From Allobosea sp. (lineage in GTDB: Bacteria > Pseudomonadota > Alphaproteobacteria > Rhizobiales > Beijerinckiaceae), in contig NZ_JAFKFW010000014.1 in assembly GCF_017308015.1 (NCBI RefSeq), positions 1 to 64,000 of the forward strand: 64,000 nucleotides of DNA, given 5' to 3'. The notes under the pieces are model-generated. The model made no database searches. It was given only the letters and a program-made list of their open reading frames with translations, and was not told where the DNA came from. The position numbers were made by a program, and so were the translations under genes. Positions 38,685 to 47,525 of this stretch are shown here, piece by piece (the first letter of the stretch is position 1; every line of letters begins with the position of its first letter).

Positions 38685-39401
38685 ATGCCGACCGAACTGC
38701 TCTTCCGCCAGGATGCCTATCTCAAGGAAACGCCCGCCACGGTCGAAGCCGTGAACGAGCGCGGCGGCATCATTCTCGACCGTACGAATTTCTACGCGAC
38801 CGGCGGCGGCCAGCCGGGCGATGCCGGTCATCTGCGCCGCGCCGATGGCAGCGAGATCGTCATCGCCACGACGATCTACGATCCAGAGGACAAGAGCCGG
38901 GTCATCCATGTTCCCGCCGAGGGCCAGGCTTTGCCGGCCCCGGGGGAGTCGATCACTGCCGTGCTGGACTGGGAGCGTCGCTTCAAGCGCATGCGCATCC
39001 ATACCGCCCTGCATCTGCTCAGCGTCGTGCTCGCCTTCCCGGTCACGGGTGGCTCGATCGGCGACGGCGACGGGCGGCTCGATTTCGACATCCCGGAAGG
39101 CGGGCTCGACAAGGCCGAGATTGCCGAGAATCTCAACGCGCTGGTCGCCCGCAACGCCGACGTCACCGAGCGCTGGATCACCGACGAGGAGCTCGACGCC
39201 AATCCGGGCCTCGTCAAGACGATGTCGGTGAAGCCGCCGCGCGGCTCGGGCCGCGTCCGGCTCGTTGCCATCGGCGATATCGACCTGCAGCCCTGCGGCG
39301 GCACCCATGTCCGCAACACCGCCGAGATCGGCGCGGTCCTGGTCACCGATATCGAGAAGAAGGGCAAGCAGAACCGGCGCGTCCGGGTCGCGCTCGCCTG
39401 A
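38685..39401 (+). CDS. alanyl-tRNA editing protein (AlaX-type)
   Basis: A 238-residue free-standing homologue of the AlaRS editing domain, which hydrolyses mischarged Ser- or Gly-tRNA-Ala. The zinc-site residues are present: His106 and His110 in RIHTALHLLS, and Cys and His in QPCGGTHVRN near residues 205-209. The N-terminal glycine-rich motif FYATGGGQPGD is intact. No aminoacylation domain is attached. It precedes sseA by 34 bases and is probably cotranscribed. Confidence 0.92.
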   Translation: MPTELLFRQDAYLKETPATVEAVNERGGIILDRTNFYATGGGQPGDAGHLRRADGSEIVIATTIYDPEDKSRVIHVPAEGQALPAPGESITAVLDWERRFKRMRIHTALHLLSVVLAFPVTGGSIGDGDGRLDFDIPEGGLDKAEIAENLNALVARNADVTERWITDEELDANPGLVKTMSVKPPRGSGRVRLVAIGDIDLQPCGGTHVRNTAEIGAVLVTDIEKKGKQNRRVRVALA

Positions 39402-39435
39402 GAACATTAAAGCCAAGTGCCCAGAGGATACGCCT

Positions 39436-40293
39436 ATGGCCCGTGAAGACGTCTTCGTTTCGACCGAATGGCTGGCCGAGCGCCTGAATGCGCCGGATGT
39501 CATCGTCGTGGATGCCTCCTGGTACCTGCCGGCCCATGGCCGCGATCCGCATGCCGAATTCGCCGAGCGCCGCATTCCCGGGGCCGTGCATTTCGATATC
39601 GACGCCGTGAAGGACACAGCCTCCGACCTGCCGCATATGCTGCCGCGGCCGGACGTCTTCGCGGCGGCCGTCGGCGCCATGGGCATCGGCGACGGCATGC
39701 GCATCGTCGTCTATGACGGGCTCGGCCTGTTCTCGGCGCCGCGCGTGCGCTGGACCTTCCGCACCTTCGGCGCCAAGGATGTCGTCATTCTCGAAGGCGG
39801 TTTCCCGAAATGGGAGCGCGAGAGCCGGCCGATCGAGCACGGCCCGCCGCGCGCCCGTGCCACCCGCAGCTTCACCGCCCGGCTCGACCACTCCGCCGTT
39901 GCCGGCGCCGACGACGTCGCGAAAGCCCTTTCCGCCGGCAATGCCCAGGTGGTCGATGCCCGCCCGGCCGATCGCTTCCGCGGCGAGGCGGCCGAGCCGC
40001 GCCCGGGCGTCCGCTCCGGCCATATGCCCGGTGCCATCAACGTGCCGGCCACCGCGCTCGTCGCCGATGGCAGCCTGAAGGATAGCGCCGCCATCGCAGC
40101 CGCTTTCGCCGAGGCCGGCGCCGATCTCAACCGGCCCTTGATCACGAGTTGCGGCTCCGGCGTCACGGCCGCGATCCTCGCGACGGCGCTCGAGACGATC
40201 GGGAAGCCGGCTCGCGCGCTTTATGACGGCTCCTGGGCCGAATGGGGCGCCAGCGCGCGGCCGATCGCGACCGGACCGGCAAAGAAGGGTTGA
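39436..40293 (+). CDS. sseA: 3-mercaptopyruvate / thiosulfate sulfurtransferase
   Basis: A 285-residue tandem-rhodanese protein. The inactive N-terminal rhodanese domain (VIVVDASWYLP, RIPGAVHFDID) is followed by the active one with Cys239 in SCGSGVTAAI. The loop CGSGVTA is typical of mercaptopyruvate sulfurtransferases. AGAGGA precedes ATG at 39436. Likely roles are cysteine breakdown and sulfane-sulfur supply. Confidence 0.93.
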   Translation: MAREDVFVSTEWLAERLNAPDVIVVDASWYLPAHGRDPHAEFAERRIPGAVHFDIDAVKDTASDLPHMLPRPDVFAAAVGAMGIGDGMRIVVYDGLGLFSAPRVRWTFRTFGAKDVVILEGGFPKWERESRPIEHGPPRARATRSFTARLDHSAVAGADDVAKALSAGNAQVVDARPADRFRGEAAEPRPGVRSGHMPGAINVPATALVADGSLKDSAAIAAAFAEAGADLNRPLITSCGSGVTAAILATALETIGKPARALYDGSWAEWGASARPIATGPAKKG

Positions 40294-40314
40294 TTGCCTC
40301 GAGCATCCGGAGCG

Positions 40315-40355
40315 CTCATCCTGAGGAGCCGCAAGGCGGCGCCTCGAAGGATGAG
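40315..40355. repeat. palindromic intergenic repeat, CATCCTGAGGAG family
   Basis: The arms CTCATCCT and AGGATGAG enclose GAGGAGCCGCAAGGCGGCGCCTCGA. The same wording occurs at 17006-17050 and, partly, at 26090-26170. It lies between sseA and the cupin gene. Confidence 0.72.
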
Positions 40356-40384
40356 GGCTGCGGGATTTCGAGCGGGAGACTGCC

Positions 40385-40906
40385 ATGAGCCATGATCATT
40401 CCCACGATCACGACCACCCCCACGACCACAGCCATGGCGATGAGCCGCGCTGGAAGCATGACGGCGTACGCGTCATCTCAGGCGACAAGCTCGACCCCAA
40501 CACGGCGCAGACGCCGGGCATGTTCCGGCAGGCGGCGATCAACCATGCCCGTGTCGGCGCCCAGAAGATCTGGGCCGGCACGGTCGCGATCGAGCCCAAT
40601 GCCAAAACCGGCGTGCATCATCACGGCGAGCTCGAAAGCGTGATCTATGTGGTGAGCGGCAAGGCACGGATGCGCTGGGGCGAGCGGCTTGAATTCGTCG
40701 CCGAAGCCGGACCGGGCGACTTCATCTATGTGCCGCCCTTCGTGCCGCATCAGGAGATCAACGCCGATCCCGACAACCCGCTGCAATGCGTGCTGGTGCG
40801 CTCGGACAACGAGGCCGTGGTGGTCAACATCACCGATGTCGATCCGGTCGAGAAGCCGGAAGAGGTCTACTGGGTCGACCCGATCCACAAGCACCCGCAC
40901 GGGTAA
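40385..40906 (+). CDS. cupin-domain protein with histidine-rich N-terminus
   Basis: A 173-residue protein. The first 17 residues contain eight histidines at every second position (3, 5, 7, 9, 11, 13, 15, 17), a likely metal-binding tag. The cupin barrel follows, with the metal-ligand motif GVHHHGELESVIYVVSG near residues 78-94 and PGDFIYVPPFVPHQEIN near 115-130. The C-terminus ends HKHPHG. GGGAGA precedes ATG. The cupin may be an enzyme or a metal-responsive binder; function not predictable. Confidence 0.85.
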   Translation: MSHDHSHDHDHPHDHSHGDEPRWKHDGVRVISGDKLDPNTAQTPGMFRQAAINHARVGAQKIWAGTVAIEPNAKTGVHHHGELESVIYVVSGKARMRWGERLEFVAEAGPGDFIYVPPFVPHQEINADPDNPLQCVLVRSDNEAVVVNITDVDPVEKPEEVYWVDPIHKHPHG

Positions 40907-40918
40907 GCGCGCGTCGCC

Positions 40919-41410
40919 TTACCCGGTCTCGAAATCGCCGGGCTGCGGCGGGGCGATCGGCGTGAACAGCGTCCGGTCCGGCTTGATATCGAGCAGCGGC
41001 GTTTCGTCGAGGCAATCGAGACCGCGGACCAGAAGAACCCGCCCTTTCCGCTCCACCAGGGTCGCGATCGAGGTGCCGATCGGATTCGGCCTCACCGGCG
41101 TGCGCAGCGCGAACGTGCCGTGGACCTCGCCGTTATTGGCAGGGCTCTGACGGACGAGATCGCGACGCGACTGGTGCAGCCAGTAGAGCACCTCCAATCG
41201 CTCGAAGCGATCGATGCCCTCCAGCGCCTCGTCCCAGGGCGGGAACAGTTCGATGCGGCAGATCGGCCCGTCCGCCCTGCCCTGGCGCGGACAGACCAGC
41301 CGCGAGGTCCAGGGCGTGCGGATGGTGCCGATGAAGACGAGGCCGGCATCGGTCGCCTGCGGCGGCGCGACGGCGACCTCCTTCTCACGAATCTCGTTCT
41401 CGCGGACCAT
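40919..41410 (-). CDS. trmO: tRNA (N6-threonylcarbamoyladenosine37-N6)-methyltransferase TrmO
   Basis: A 163-residue protein of the TrmO/YaeB (UPF0066) family, which methylates t6A37 in tRNA-Thr using SAM. Conserved blocks are FIGTIRTPW, LFPPWDEALEGIDRFERLEVLYWLH (pieces EALEGIDRFERLEVLYWLH) and FALRTPVRPNPIGTSIATL. It is shorter than E. coli TrmO (about 235 residues) and lacks its C-terminal extension, as in many alphaproteobacteria. It lies 16 bp from the mop start, same strand. Confidence 0.88.
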   Translation of the reverse strand: MVRENEIREKEVAVAPPQATDAGLVFIGTIRTPWTSRLVCPRQGRADGPICRIELFPPWDEALEGIDRFERLEVLYWLHQSRRDLVRQSPANNGEVHGTFALRTPVRPNPIGTSIATLVERKGRVLLVRGLDCLDETPLLDIKPDRTLFTPIAPPQPGDFETG

Positions 41411-41425
41411 GTCTGCCGCCCCTCG

Positions 41426-41632
41426 TCAATCGATCGCGATCATGACGTCGGAGGCCTTCACGACGGCATAGGCCTCCTTGCCGACGGTGAGTCCGAGATC
41501 GTCCACCGCGGCATTGGTGATCGAGGAGGTCACGATCGCGCCGCCGATATCGATGCGGACATGGGCCGTCGTTGCGCCCTTGGTGATCTCGACGATCCTG
41601 CCTTTGAGCTGGTTGCGGGCGCTGATCTTCAT
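41426..41632 (-). CDS. mop: molybdopterin-type molybdate-binding protein Mop
   Basis: A 68-residue single TOBE/Mop-domain protein, MKISARNQLKGRIVEITKGA at the N-terminus, with TSSITNAAVDDLGL and VVKASDVMIAID. Such proteins assemble into hexamers that bind molybdate in the cytoplasm. AGGAGAGG precedes ATG at 41632. It is divergent from modA across a 117-bp spacer holding a Mo-box-like palindrome. Confidence 0.93.
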   Translation of the reverse strand: MKISARNQLKGRIVEITKGATTAHVRIDIGGAIVTSSITNAAVDDLGLTVGKEAYAVVKASDVMIAID

Positions 41633-41701
41633 GGCTCGTCCTCTCCTTGCGACAACACGACCGCCGCCGCGCCTTGACTTGGATCGGGGCGCGCGGCAAC
41701 C

Positions 41702-41728
41702 ATCGTTATATCCGACGATATACAACGA
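41702..41728. promoter_or_regulatory. Mo-box-like operator between mop and modABC
   Basis: ATCGTTATAT, six bases, then ATATACAACGA closely match the ModE operator pattern (TCGTTATAT arm and its near-inverted partner with a two-base insertion). It is 22 bp before the modA start and 70 bp before mop, so it could control both. Confidence 0.62.
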
Positions 41729-41749
41729 GAAATTCGAGCGAGGAACAGC

Positions 41750-42553
41750 ATGTTGAAACGCCGCACCCTGCTGGGCATGGGCCTGGCCCTTGCCGTGAGC
41801 TTCGCCCCGGCCTTCGACGCCGCGCAGGCGCAGACCAAGGATCTCGTCATCTTCGCCGCCGCCAGCATGAAGAACGCGCTGGACGAGGCTGCCGCCAACT
41901 GGGTGAAGGAGAGCGGCAAGCCCGCTCCGAAGATCTCTTATGCCGCCAGCAACACGCTGGCGAAGCAGCTCGAAAACGGCGCACCGGCCGACCTCTTCGT
42001 CTCGGCCGATCTCGACTGGATGGACTATGCGGCAGGTAAGAACCTGATCAGGCCCGATACCCGCGTCAGCCTGCTCGCCAACCGCATCGTGCTGGTCGCC
42101 GGCAAGGATTCGACCGCCAAGCTCGACCTGAAGCCCGGCGCCGATGTCGCGGGCGCCGTTGGCGCCGGGCGCCTCGCCATGGGCAATGTCGATTCCGTCC
42201 CGGCCGGCAAATACGGCAAGGCCGCGCTGGAGAAGCTCGGCGCCTGGGACAAGGTGAAGGACAAGATCGCGCAGGCCGATAATGTCCGCGCCGCGCTGCT
42301 GCTGGTCTCGCGCGGCGAGGCCCCGCTCGGCATCGTCTACGCGACCGACGCCGCCGCCGACCCGCAGGTCAAGGTCGTCGCGACCTTCCCCGAGGATTCG
42401 CACCCGCCGATCGTCTATCCGGTCGCCGTCACCAAGGACTCGGCCAATCCCGACGCGCAGGCCTTCCTGACCTATCTGCGCAGCGCCGCTGCCCGGCCCG
42501 TCTTCGAGAAGCAAGGCTTCACGGTTCTGAACAAGGCTGCCAGCTCTTCGTGA
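41750..42553 (+). CDS. modA: molybdate ABC transporter substrate-binding protein ModA
   Basis: A 267-residue periplasmic molybdate-binding protein. The signal peptide is residues 1-28 (MLKRRTLLGMGLALAVSFAP...AQAQ). ModA blocks are VIFAAASMKNALDEAA, SYAASNTLAKQLENGAPADLFVSAD (pieces) and GAVGAGRLAMGNVDSVPAGKYG. It is the first gene of modABC. The operator-like palindrome ends 22 bp before its ATG. Confidence 0.96.
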   Translation: MLKRRTLLGMGLALAVSFAPAFDAAQAQTKDLVIFAAASMKNALDEAAANWVKESGKPAPKISYAASNTLAKQLENGAPADLFVSADLDWMDYAAGKNLIRPDTRVSLLANRIVLVAGKDSTAKLDLKPGADVAGAVGAGRLAMGNVDSVPAGKYGKAALEKLGAWDKVKDKIAQADNVRAALLLVSRGEAPLGIVYATDAAADPQVKVVATFPEDSHPPIVYPVAVTKDSANPDAQAFLTYLRSAAARPVFEKQGFTVLNKAASSS

Positions 42554-42563
42554 TCGCCGCTTC

Positions 42564-43268
42564 GTGACCGACTGGCTTACGCTATCTCCTGAAGAATGGA
42601 CGGCGGTGAGGCTCAGCCTCATCGTCGCGACGACCGCCATGATCGCGAGCCTCCCGCTGGGGCTCGCGGTCGGCCTGCTGCTGGCGCGCGGGCGCTTCTG
42701 GGGCAAGTCCCTGCTCGACGCCATCGTCCATATGCCGTTGATCCTGCCCCCGGTGGTGACGGGCTATCTTTTGCTCGTCGGCTTCGGCCGGCGCGGGCCG
42801 ATCGGACAGTTTCTCTATGACTGGTTCGGGATCGTGCTGTCCTTCCGCTGGACTGGCGCGGCTCTGGCCTGCGCCGTGATGGGCTTCCCGTTGATGGTGC
42901 GCGCAATCCGGCTCTCGATCGAGGCCGTCGACCGCAAGCTCGAATCCGCCGCCGGGACATTGGGCGCAAGCCCGATCTGGGTCTTCGTCGTCGTGACGCT
43001 GCCGCTCTGCCTGCCCGGCATCATCGCCGGCATGATCCTGTGCTTCGCCAAGGCGATGGGCGAATTCGGCGCGACGATCACCTTCGTCTCCAACATTCCC
43101 GGCGAGACGCAGACCCTGCCCTCCGCGATCTATACCTTCACGCAAGTTCCCGGCGGGGATGCCGGCGCGCTGCGCCTGACACTGATCTCGATCGCGATTT
43201 CGGTCGCGGCGCTCTTCCTATCCGAACTGATGGCCCGCATCGTCGGCCGCCGGATCGCCGTCGAATGA
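42564..43268 (+). CDS. modB: molybdate ABC transporter permease ModB
   Basis: A 234-residue inner-membrane permease with five hydrophobic segments. The ABC-contact loop is AAGTLGASPIWVFVVVTLPL, followed by AKAMGEFGATITFVSNIPGETQTLP in pieces, a ModB hallmark. The start is GTG at 42564, ten bases after modA. The stop overlaps modC in ATGA. Confidence 0.96.
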   Translation: MTDWLTLSPEEWTAVRLSLIVATTAMIASLPLGLAVGLLLARGRFWGKSLLDAIVHMPLILPPVVTGYLLLVGFGRRGPIGQFLYDWFGIVLSFRWTGAALACAVMGFPLMVRAIRLSIEAVDRKLESAAGTLGASPIWVFVVVTLPLCLPGIIAGMILCFAKAMGEFGATITFVSNIPGETQTLPSAIYTFTQVPGGDAGALRLTLISIAISVAALFLSELMARIVGRRIAVE

Positions 43269-44359
43269 CCCCCGTCCTCGACATCGCGGTCCGCCACAAG
43301 CTCGGCGACTTCACGCTCGATGCCTCCTTCACCTCCGACGGGCGCCTGACCGCCCTGTTCGGCAGCTCGGGCTCGGGCAAGACCTCGCTGGTCAATGTCA
43401 TCGGCGGGCTGATCCGACCCGATTCCGGCCATGTCCGCGTCGATGGCGAGACGCTGGTCGATACCGGGCGCGGCATTGTCCTGCCGAAGCACCGCCGGCG
43501 CATCGGCTATGTCTTCCAGGAGGCGCGGCTGTTTCCCCATCTCACCGTGCGGCAGAACCTTCTGTTCGGGCACTGGTTCGTGCCGCGAGCCCAGCGCAGG
43601 CCGGCCGAGCTCGACAAGGTGCTGGAGCTGCTCGGCATCGGCCATCTGCTGCGCCGCCGCCCGGGCGCGCTCTCCGGCGGCGAGAAGCAGCGCGTCGCCA
43701 TCGGCCGCGCCCTGCTGGCGCAGCCGCGCCTGCTCCTGATGGACGAACCGCTGGCAGCGCTCGACGAGGCCCGCAAGGCCGAGATCCTGCCGCATATCGA
43801 GCGCCTGCGCGACGAGGCCGGCATCCCGATTGTCTATGTCTCGCATGCGCTGGCGGAAGTCGCGCGCCTCGCCACCACCGTCGCCATGATAGAGAACGGG
43901 CGCGTCGCCGCTTGTGGCCCGACGGCAGACATCCTCTCGCGGCCCGATCTGGCCGCACGGCCCGGTGCGCCGGAGGCGAGTACGCTGCTCTCCGCAGAGG
44001 TCGTGGGTTTCGAGGAGGCATTCGGGCTGGCGCGGCTCACGACCCCGGCAGGGCCGCTGACGATCGCGCGCGGCGCCTTGCGGCAGGGCCAGCGGATCAA
44101 GATCCGCATCCTCGCCAGTGATGTGATGCTCAGCCTCGGCCAACCGGCCGGGATCAGCGCGCTCAACGTGCTGCCGGGCACGGTCTCCGATATCGGCGAA
44201 CGCAGTGGCGCGGGGGGCAGCATCGTGCATCTGCTCATCGCTTGCGGCGAGGCGAAGCTTGCGGCGCGCCTGACGGCAAAATCCGTCGCCCTGCTCGGCC
44301 TGGCGCCCGGCAAGCCGGTTCAGGCGGTGATCAAGAGCGTCTCCGTCGAGATGCCCTGA
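43265..44359 (+). CDS. modC: molybdate ABC transporter ATP-binding protein ModC
   Basis: A 364-residue ATPase. Walker A is GSSGSGKT at residues 33-40, the signature is LSGGEKQRVAIGRALL, and Walker B is LLLMDEPLAALDEARK. A C-terminal Mop/TOBE regulatory domain covers about residues 290-364 (ISALNVLPGTVSDIGE). It energises molybdate import through ModB. The ATG overlaps the modB stop. Confidence 0.96.
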   Translation: MTPVLDIAVRHKLGDFTLDASFTSDGRLTALFGSSGSGKTSLVNVIGGLIRPDSGHVRVDGETLVDTGRGIVLPKHRRRIGYVFQEARLFPHLTVRQNLLFGHWFVPRAQRRPAELDKVLELLGIGHLLRRRPGALSGGEKQRVAIGRALLAQPRLLLMDEPLAALDEARKAEILPHIERLRDEAGIPIVYVSHALAEVARLATTVAMIENGRVAACGPTADILSRPDLAARPGAPEASTLLSAEVVGFEEAFGLARLTTPAGPLTIARGALRQGQRIKIRILASDVMLSLGQPAGISALNVLPGTVSDIGERSGAGGSIVHLLIACGEAKLAARLTAKSVALLGLAPGKPVQAVIKSVSVEMP

Positions 44360-44402
44360 AACGGGCGCTATACAACCTTCCCAAAAAGTCATGGAGCGAA
44401 GC

Positions 44403-44433
44403 TTGACCTTCCCATCATGGGAAGGACTATATC
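44403..44433 (+). promoter_or_regulatory. CueR-type copper-responsive promoter/operator of copA
   Basis: The -35 TTGACC (44403-44408) and -10 TATATC (44428-44433) are 19 bases apart, the overlong spacer typical of MerR-family activation. The spacer holds the palindrome CCTTCCCAT-C-ATGGGAAGG (44407-44425). CueR is encoded two genes downstream. A further ACCTTCCC half-site lies at about 44375. Confidence 0.88.
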
Positions 44434-44460
44434 GCCTGTCATCACCAGAAGGAGACGGCG

Positions 44461-46947
44461 ATGACGGTCATCGATAGAAGCGGGAACGACCTCGAAACCC
44501 TCGATCTGGGCGTCGAAGGCATGACCTGCGCGAGCTGCGTCGCCCATGTCGAGCGCGCCATCAAGGCCGTGCCCGGCGTAGATACCGTCTCGGTCAATCT
44601 CGCGACCGAGCGAGCGCATGTCAGCTTCGCCAAGGGCGGAACCGACCTCAAGCAAATCGAGGCGGCAGTCCGCCAGAGTGGCTACACCCCGGTCGAGAAC
44701 ACGATCGAGTTGTCGGTCTCGGGCATGACCTGCGCCTCCTGCGTCGGCCATGTCGAGAAGGCCCTGAGTGCCGTTCCGGGCGTGGTCGCGGCGACCGTGA
44801 ACCTCGCGACCGAGCGCGCCAGCGTGAAGGCGCTTGCCGGCGACGATATCGTCCCGGCCCTCGTCAAGGCGGTGGCCGGCGCCGGGTATGAGGCGAGCCC
44901 GGTCGTCGCGACCGATGGCGACGCCACAACGCGCCAGCAGGCGGCCAAGGATGAGGAGCAAGGCAAGCTGCTGCGCTCCGTCATCCTCGCCGGCCTGCTG
45001 ACGCTGCCGCTGCTCGTCGTCGAGATGGGCAGCCACATGGTTCCTGCCCTGCACCACTGGCTCGCCGGGACCTTCGGCGAGTGGAACGTGCGCGTCTTCT
45101 CCTTCGTGCTGGCGACCATCGTCCAGTTCGGGCCGGGCCTCGTCTTCCTGCGCAAGGGGTTCCCGGCGCTGCTGCGGCTGGCGCCCGACATGAACTCGTT
45201 GGTCATGCTCGGCACCGGCGCGGCCTATCTCTATTCGAGCGTCGCGACCTTCCTGCCGGACCTGATGCCGGCCGGTACTGACGGCACCTATTTCGAATCC
45301 GGCGCGGTGATCGTGACGCTGATCCTGCTCGGGCGCTGGTTCGAGACCCGCGCCAAGGGCCGGACCGGGGCCGCCATCCGCAGCCTGATCGCGCTCCAGC
45401 CCAAGACCGCGCGCGTGCTGCGTGACGGCGTCGAGAGCGATGTTGCCGTCGACAGCGTGCGCCCCGGCGACATCGTCATCCTCAGGCCGGGCGAGCGTGT
45501 CCCGGTCGATGGCGAGGTCACGGACGGCAGCTCCTTCGTCGATGAATCGATGATCACCGGCGAGCCCGCCCCCGTCCGCAAGGAGGCCGGCAGCACCGTC
45601 ACCGGCGGTACCGTCAACGGCTCCGGCGCGCTGCGCTTCACCGCCCGGAAGGTCGGCTCCGACACGCTGCTCGCCCAGATCGTGCGGACCGTGCAGGCCG
45701 CGCAGGGCGCCAAGCTGCCGATCCAGGCGCTGGTCGACCGCGTGACGCTCTGGTTCGTCCCGGTCGTGATCGGGCTGGCCTTGCTGACCTTCGCCGTCTG
45801 GCTGGCCTTCGGCCCGAGCCCGGCCCTGTCGCATGCGCTGGTCAATGCCGTCGCGCTGCTGATCATCGCCTGCCCCTGCGCCATGGGCCTGGCCACACCG
45901 ACCTCGATCATGGTCGGCACCGGCCGCGGCGCCGAGCTCGGCATCCTGTTCCGCCAGGGCGACGCCCTGCAGGCCTTGAAGGACGTGCAGATCGTCGCGT
46001 TCGACAAGACGGGCACGCTGACCAGGGGCAAGCCCGAACTCACCGATCTCGAGCCGGCGAATGGCTTCGGCGCCGACGAGGTGCTGCGCCTCGTCGGTTC
46101 GGCCGAGAACCGCTCGGAGCATCCGCTGGCACTGGCACTGGTCGCCGCCGCCAAGGCACGCGGGCTCGCGCTCGCCGAGCCGGCCGATTTCACCAGCGAT
46201 CCCGGCCGCGGTGTCACCGCAACGGTCGAGGGCCGCAAGGTCGCGATCGGTGGCCACCGCCTGATGGAAGACGCCAAGCTCGACATCGCTCCCTTCTCCG
46301 CCCGCGCCAAGGCGCTGGCCGAAGCCGGCAGGACCCCGCTCTATGCCGCGATCGACGGCCGGATCGCCGCCGTCATTGCCGTCGCCGACGCCGTCAAGGA
46401 GACCACGCCTGCGGCCATCGCCGCCCTGCACAGGCTCGGCCTCAAGGTCGTGATGGTGACCGGCGACGACCGGCGCACGGCGGAAGCGGTCGCGCGCAGC
46501 CTGGGCATCGACGAGGTCCGGGCCGAGGTTCTGCCGACCGACAAGGCCGAGGTGGTGAAGCGCCTGCAGAAGGACGGAAGCAAGGTCGCCTTCGTCGGCG
46601 ACGGCATCAACGACGCGCCTGCCCTCGCTCAGGCCGATGTCGGCATCGCCATCGGCACCGGTACCGATATCGCGATCGAGAGCGCCGATGTCGTGCTGAT
46701 GTCCGGCGACGTCATGGGCGTGCCCCGTGCGATCGCGCTGTCGCAGGCGGTGATTTCCAACATCCGCCAGAATCTCGCCTGGGCCTTCGGCTACAATGCC
46801 CTGCTGATCCCGGTTGCGGCCGGCGTGCTCTATCCGGCCTTCGGCATCCTGCTCTCGCCGGTTTTCGCCGGGCTCGCCATGGCGCTGTCGAGCGTCAGCG
46901 TCGTCAGCAATGCGCTGCGGTTGAAGCGCTTCAAGGTGGAGGCCTGA
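44461..46947 (+). CDS. copA: Cu(I)-exporting P1B-type ATPase CopA
   Basis: An 828-residue copper efflux ATPase. Two N-terminal heavy-metal domains have GMTCASC (Cys23/Cys26 and Cys91/Cys94). The membrane copper-site motif CPC is at about 471-473, the phosphorylation motif DKTGTLT at 515-521, and [20 protein letters not shown] in pieces marks the hinge. Eight membrane helices are expected. AAGGAG precedes ATG at 44461. It is in an operon with cueR, which starts one base after its stop, under the palindromic promoter just upstream. Confidence 0.97.
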   Translation: MTVIDRSGNDLETLDLGVEGMTCASCVAHVERAIKAVPGVDTVSVNLATERAHVSFAKGGTDLKQIEAAVRQSGYTPVENTIELSVSGMTCASCVGHVEKALSAVPGVVAATVNLATERASVKALAGDDIVPALVKAVAGAGYEASPVVATDGDATTRQQAAKDEEQGKLLRSVILAGLLTLPLLVVEMGSHMVPALHHWLAGTFGEWNVRVFSFVLATIVQFGPGLVFLRKGFPALLRLAPDMNSLVMLGTGAAYLYSSVATFLPDLMPAGTDGTYFESGAVIVTLILLGRWFETRAKGRTGAAIRSLIALQPKTARVLRDGVESDVAVDSVRPGDIVILRPGERVPVDGEVTDGSSFVDESMITGEPAPVRKEAGSTVTGGTVNGSGALRFTARKVGSDTLLAQIVRTVQAAQGAKLPIQALVDRVTLWFVPVVIGLALLTFAVWLAFGPSPALSHALVNAVALLIIACPCAMGLATPTSIMVGTGRGAELGILFRQGDALQALKDVQIVAFDKTGTLTRGKPELTDLEPANGFGADEVLRLVGSAENRSEHPLALALVAAAKARGLALAEPADFTSDPGRGVTATVEGRKVAIGGHRLMEDAKLDIAPFSARAKALAEAGRTPLYAAIDGRIAAVIAVADAVKETTPAAIAALHRLGLKVVMVTGDDRRTAEAVARSLGIDEVRAEVLPTDKAEVVKRLQKDGSKVAFVGDGINDAPALAQADVGIAIGTGTDIAIESADVVLMSGDVMGVPRAIALSQAVISNIRQNLAWAFGYNALLIPVAAGVLYPAFGILLSPVFAGLAMALSSVSVVSNALRLKRFKVEA

Positions 46948-46948
46948 G

Positions 46949-47359
46949 ATGAATATCGGCGAAGCGGCGACCCGCTCCGGCGTCAGCGCCAAGATGATCC
47001 GCTATTACGAGAGCATCGGCCTGATCACCCCGCCCGCCCGCACCGCCGCGCAGTATCGCGTCTATGCCGATGACGACGTGCACACCCTGCGCTTCGTGCG
47101 CCGCTCGCGCGATCTCGGCTTCTCGCTGGAGGAGACGCGCGAGTTGCTGGCGCTCTGGCGCGACAAGAGCCGTGCCAGCGCCGATGTGAAGAACCTCGCC
47201 ATGGCGCATGTGCGCGAACTCGAGGAAAAGGCGGCCGAGCTCAAGGCCATGGCCGACACGCTGCGGCATCTGGCGACGCATTGCCACGGCGACCATCGCC
47301 CGGATTGCCCGATCCTGGCCGACTTCGCAGCGAGCGCGCCGACGCAGGCCAAGGCCTGA
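46949..47359 (+). CDS. cueR: CueR-type MerR-family copper-responsive regulator
   Basis: A 136-residue regulator. The winged helix is MNIGEAATRSGVSAKMIRYYESIGLI in pieces, followed by a dimerisation helix. The metal loop has Cys112 and Cys120 (HCHGDHRPDCPIL), the same positions and spacing as E. coli CueR, which indicates Cu(I)/Ag(I)/Au(I) sensing. It likely activates the copA promoter, which makes the unit autoregulated. Confidence 0.94.
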   Translation: MNIGEAATRSGVSAKMIRYYESIGLITPPARTAAQYRVYADDDVHTLRFVRRSRDLGFSLEETRELLALWRDKSRASADVKNLAMAHVRELEEKAAELKAMADTLRHLATHCHGDHRPDCPILADFAASAPTQAKA

Positions 47360-47525
47360 GACGCTGCTCCGCCATGCGCTGAATGTCTGGACGGGGCGGT
47401 GCGGGATTGCTCATATGCCGCGGCCCACCAGAGGCGGGTCCGGCCCGGCCACATCGGCCCCGCCGGGGAATCCGCCTCTCAACGAAAGACGGGGAGCGCC
47501 AAGGCGTTCTCCAGGCGGAACGACA

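Noticed and set aside
44389-46992. 867-codon open frame opposite copA
   Set aside because: Antisense shadow of copA, rich in Gln/Arg/Asp/Gly, starting inside the copA promoter; no protein features.
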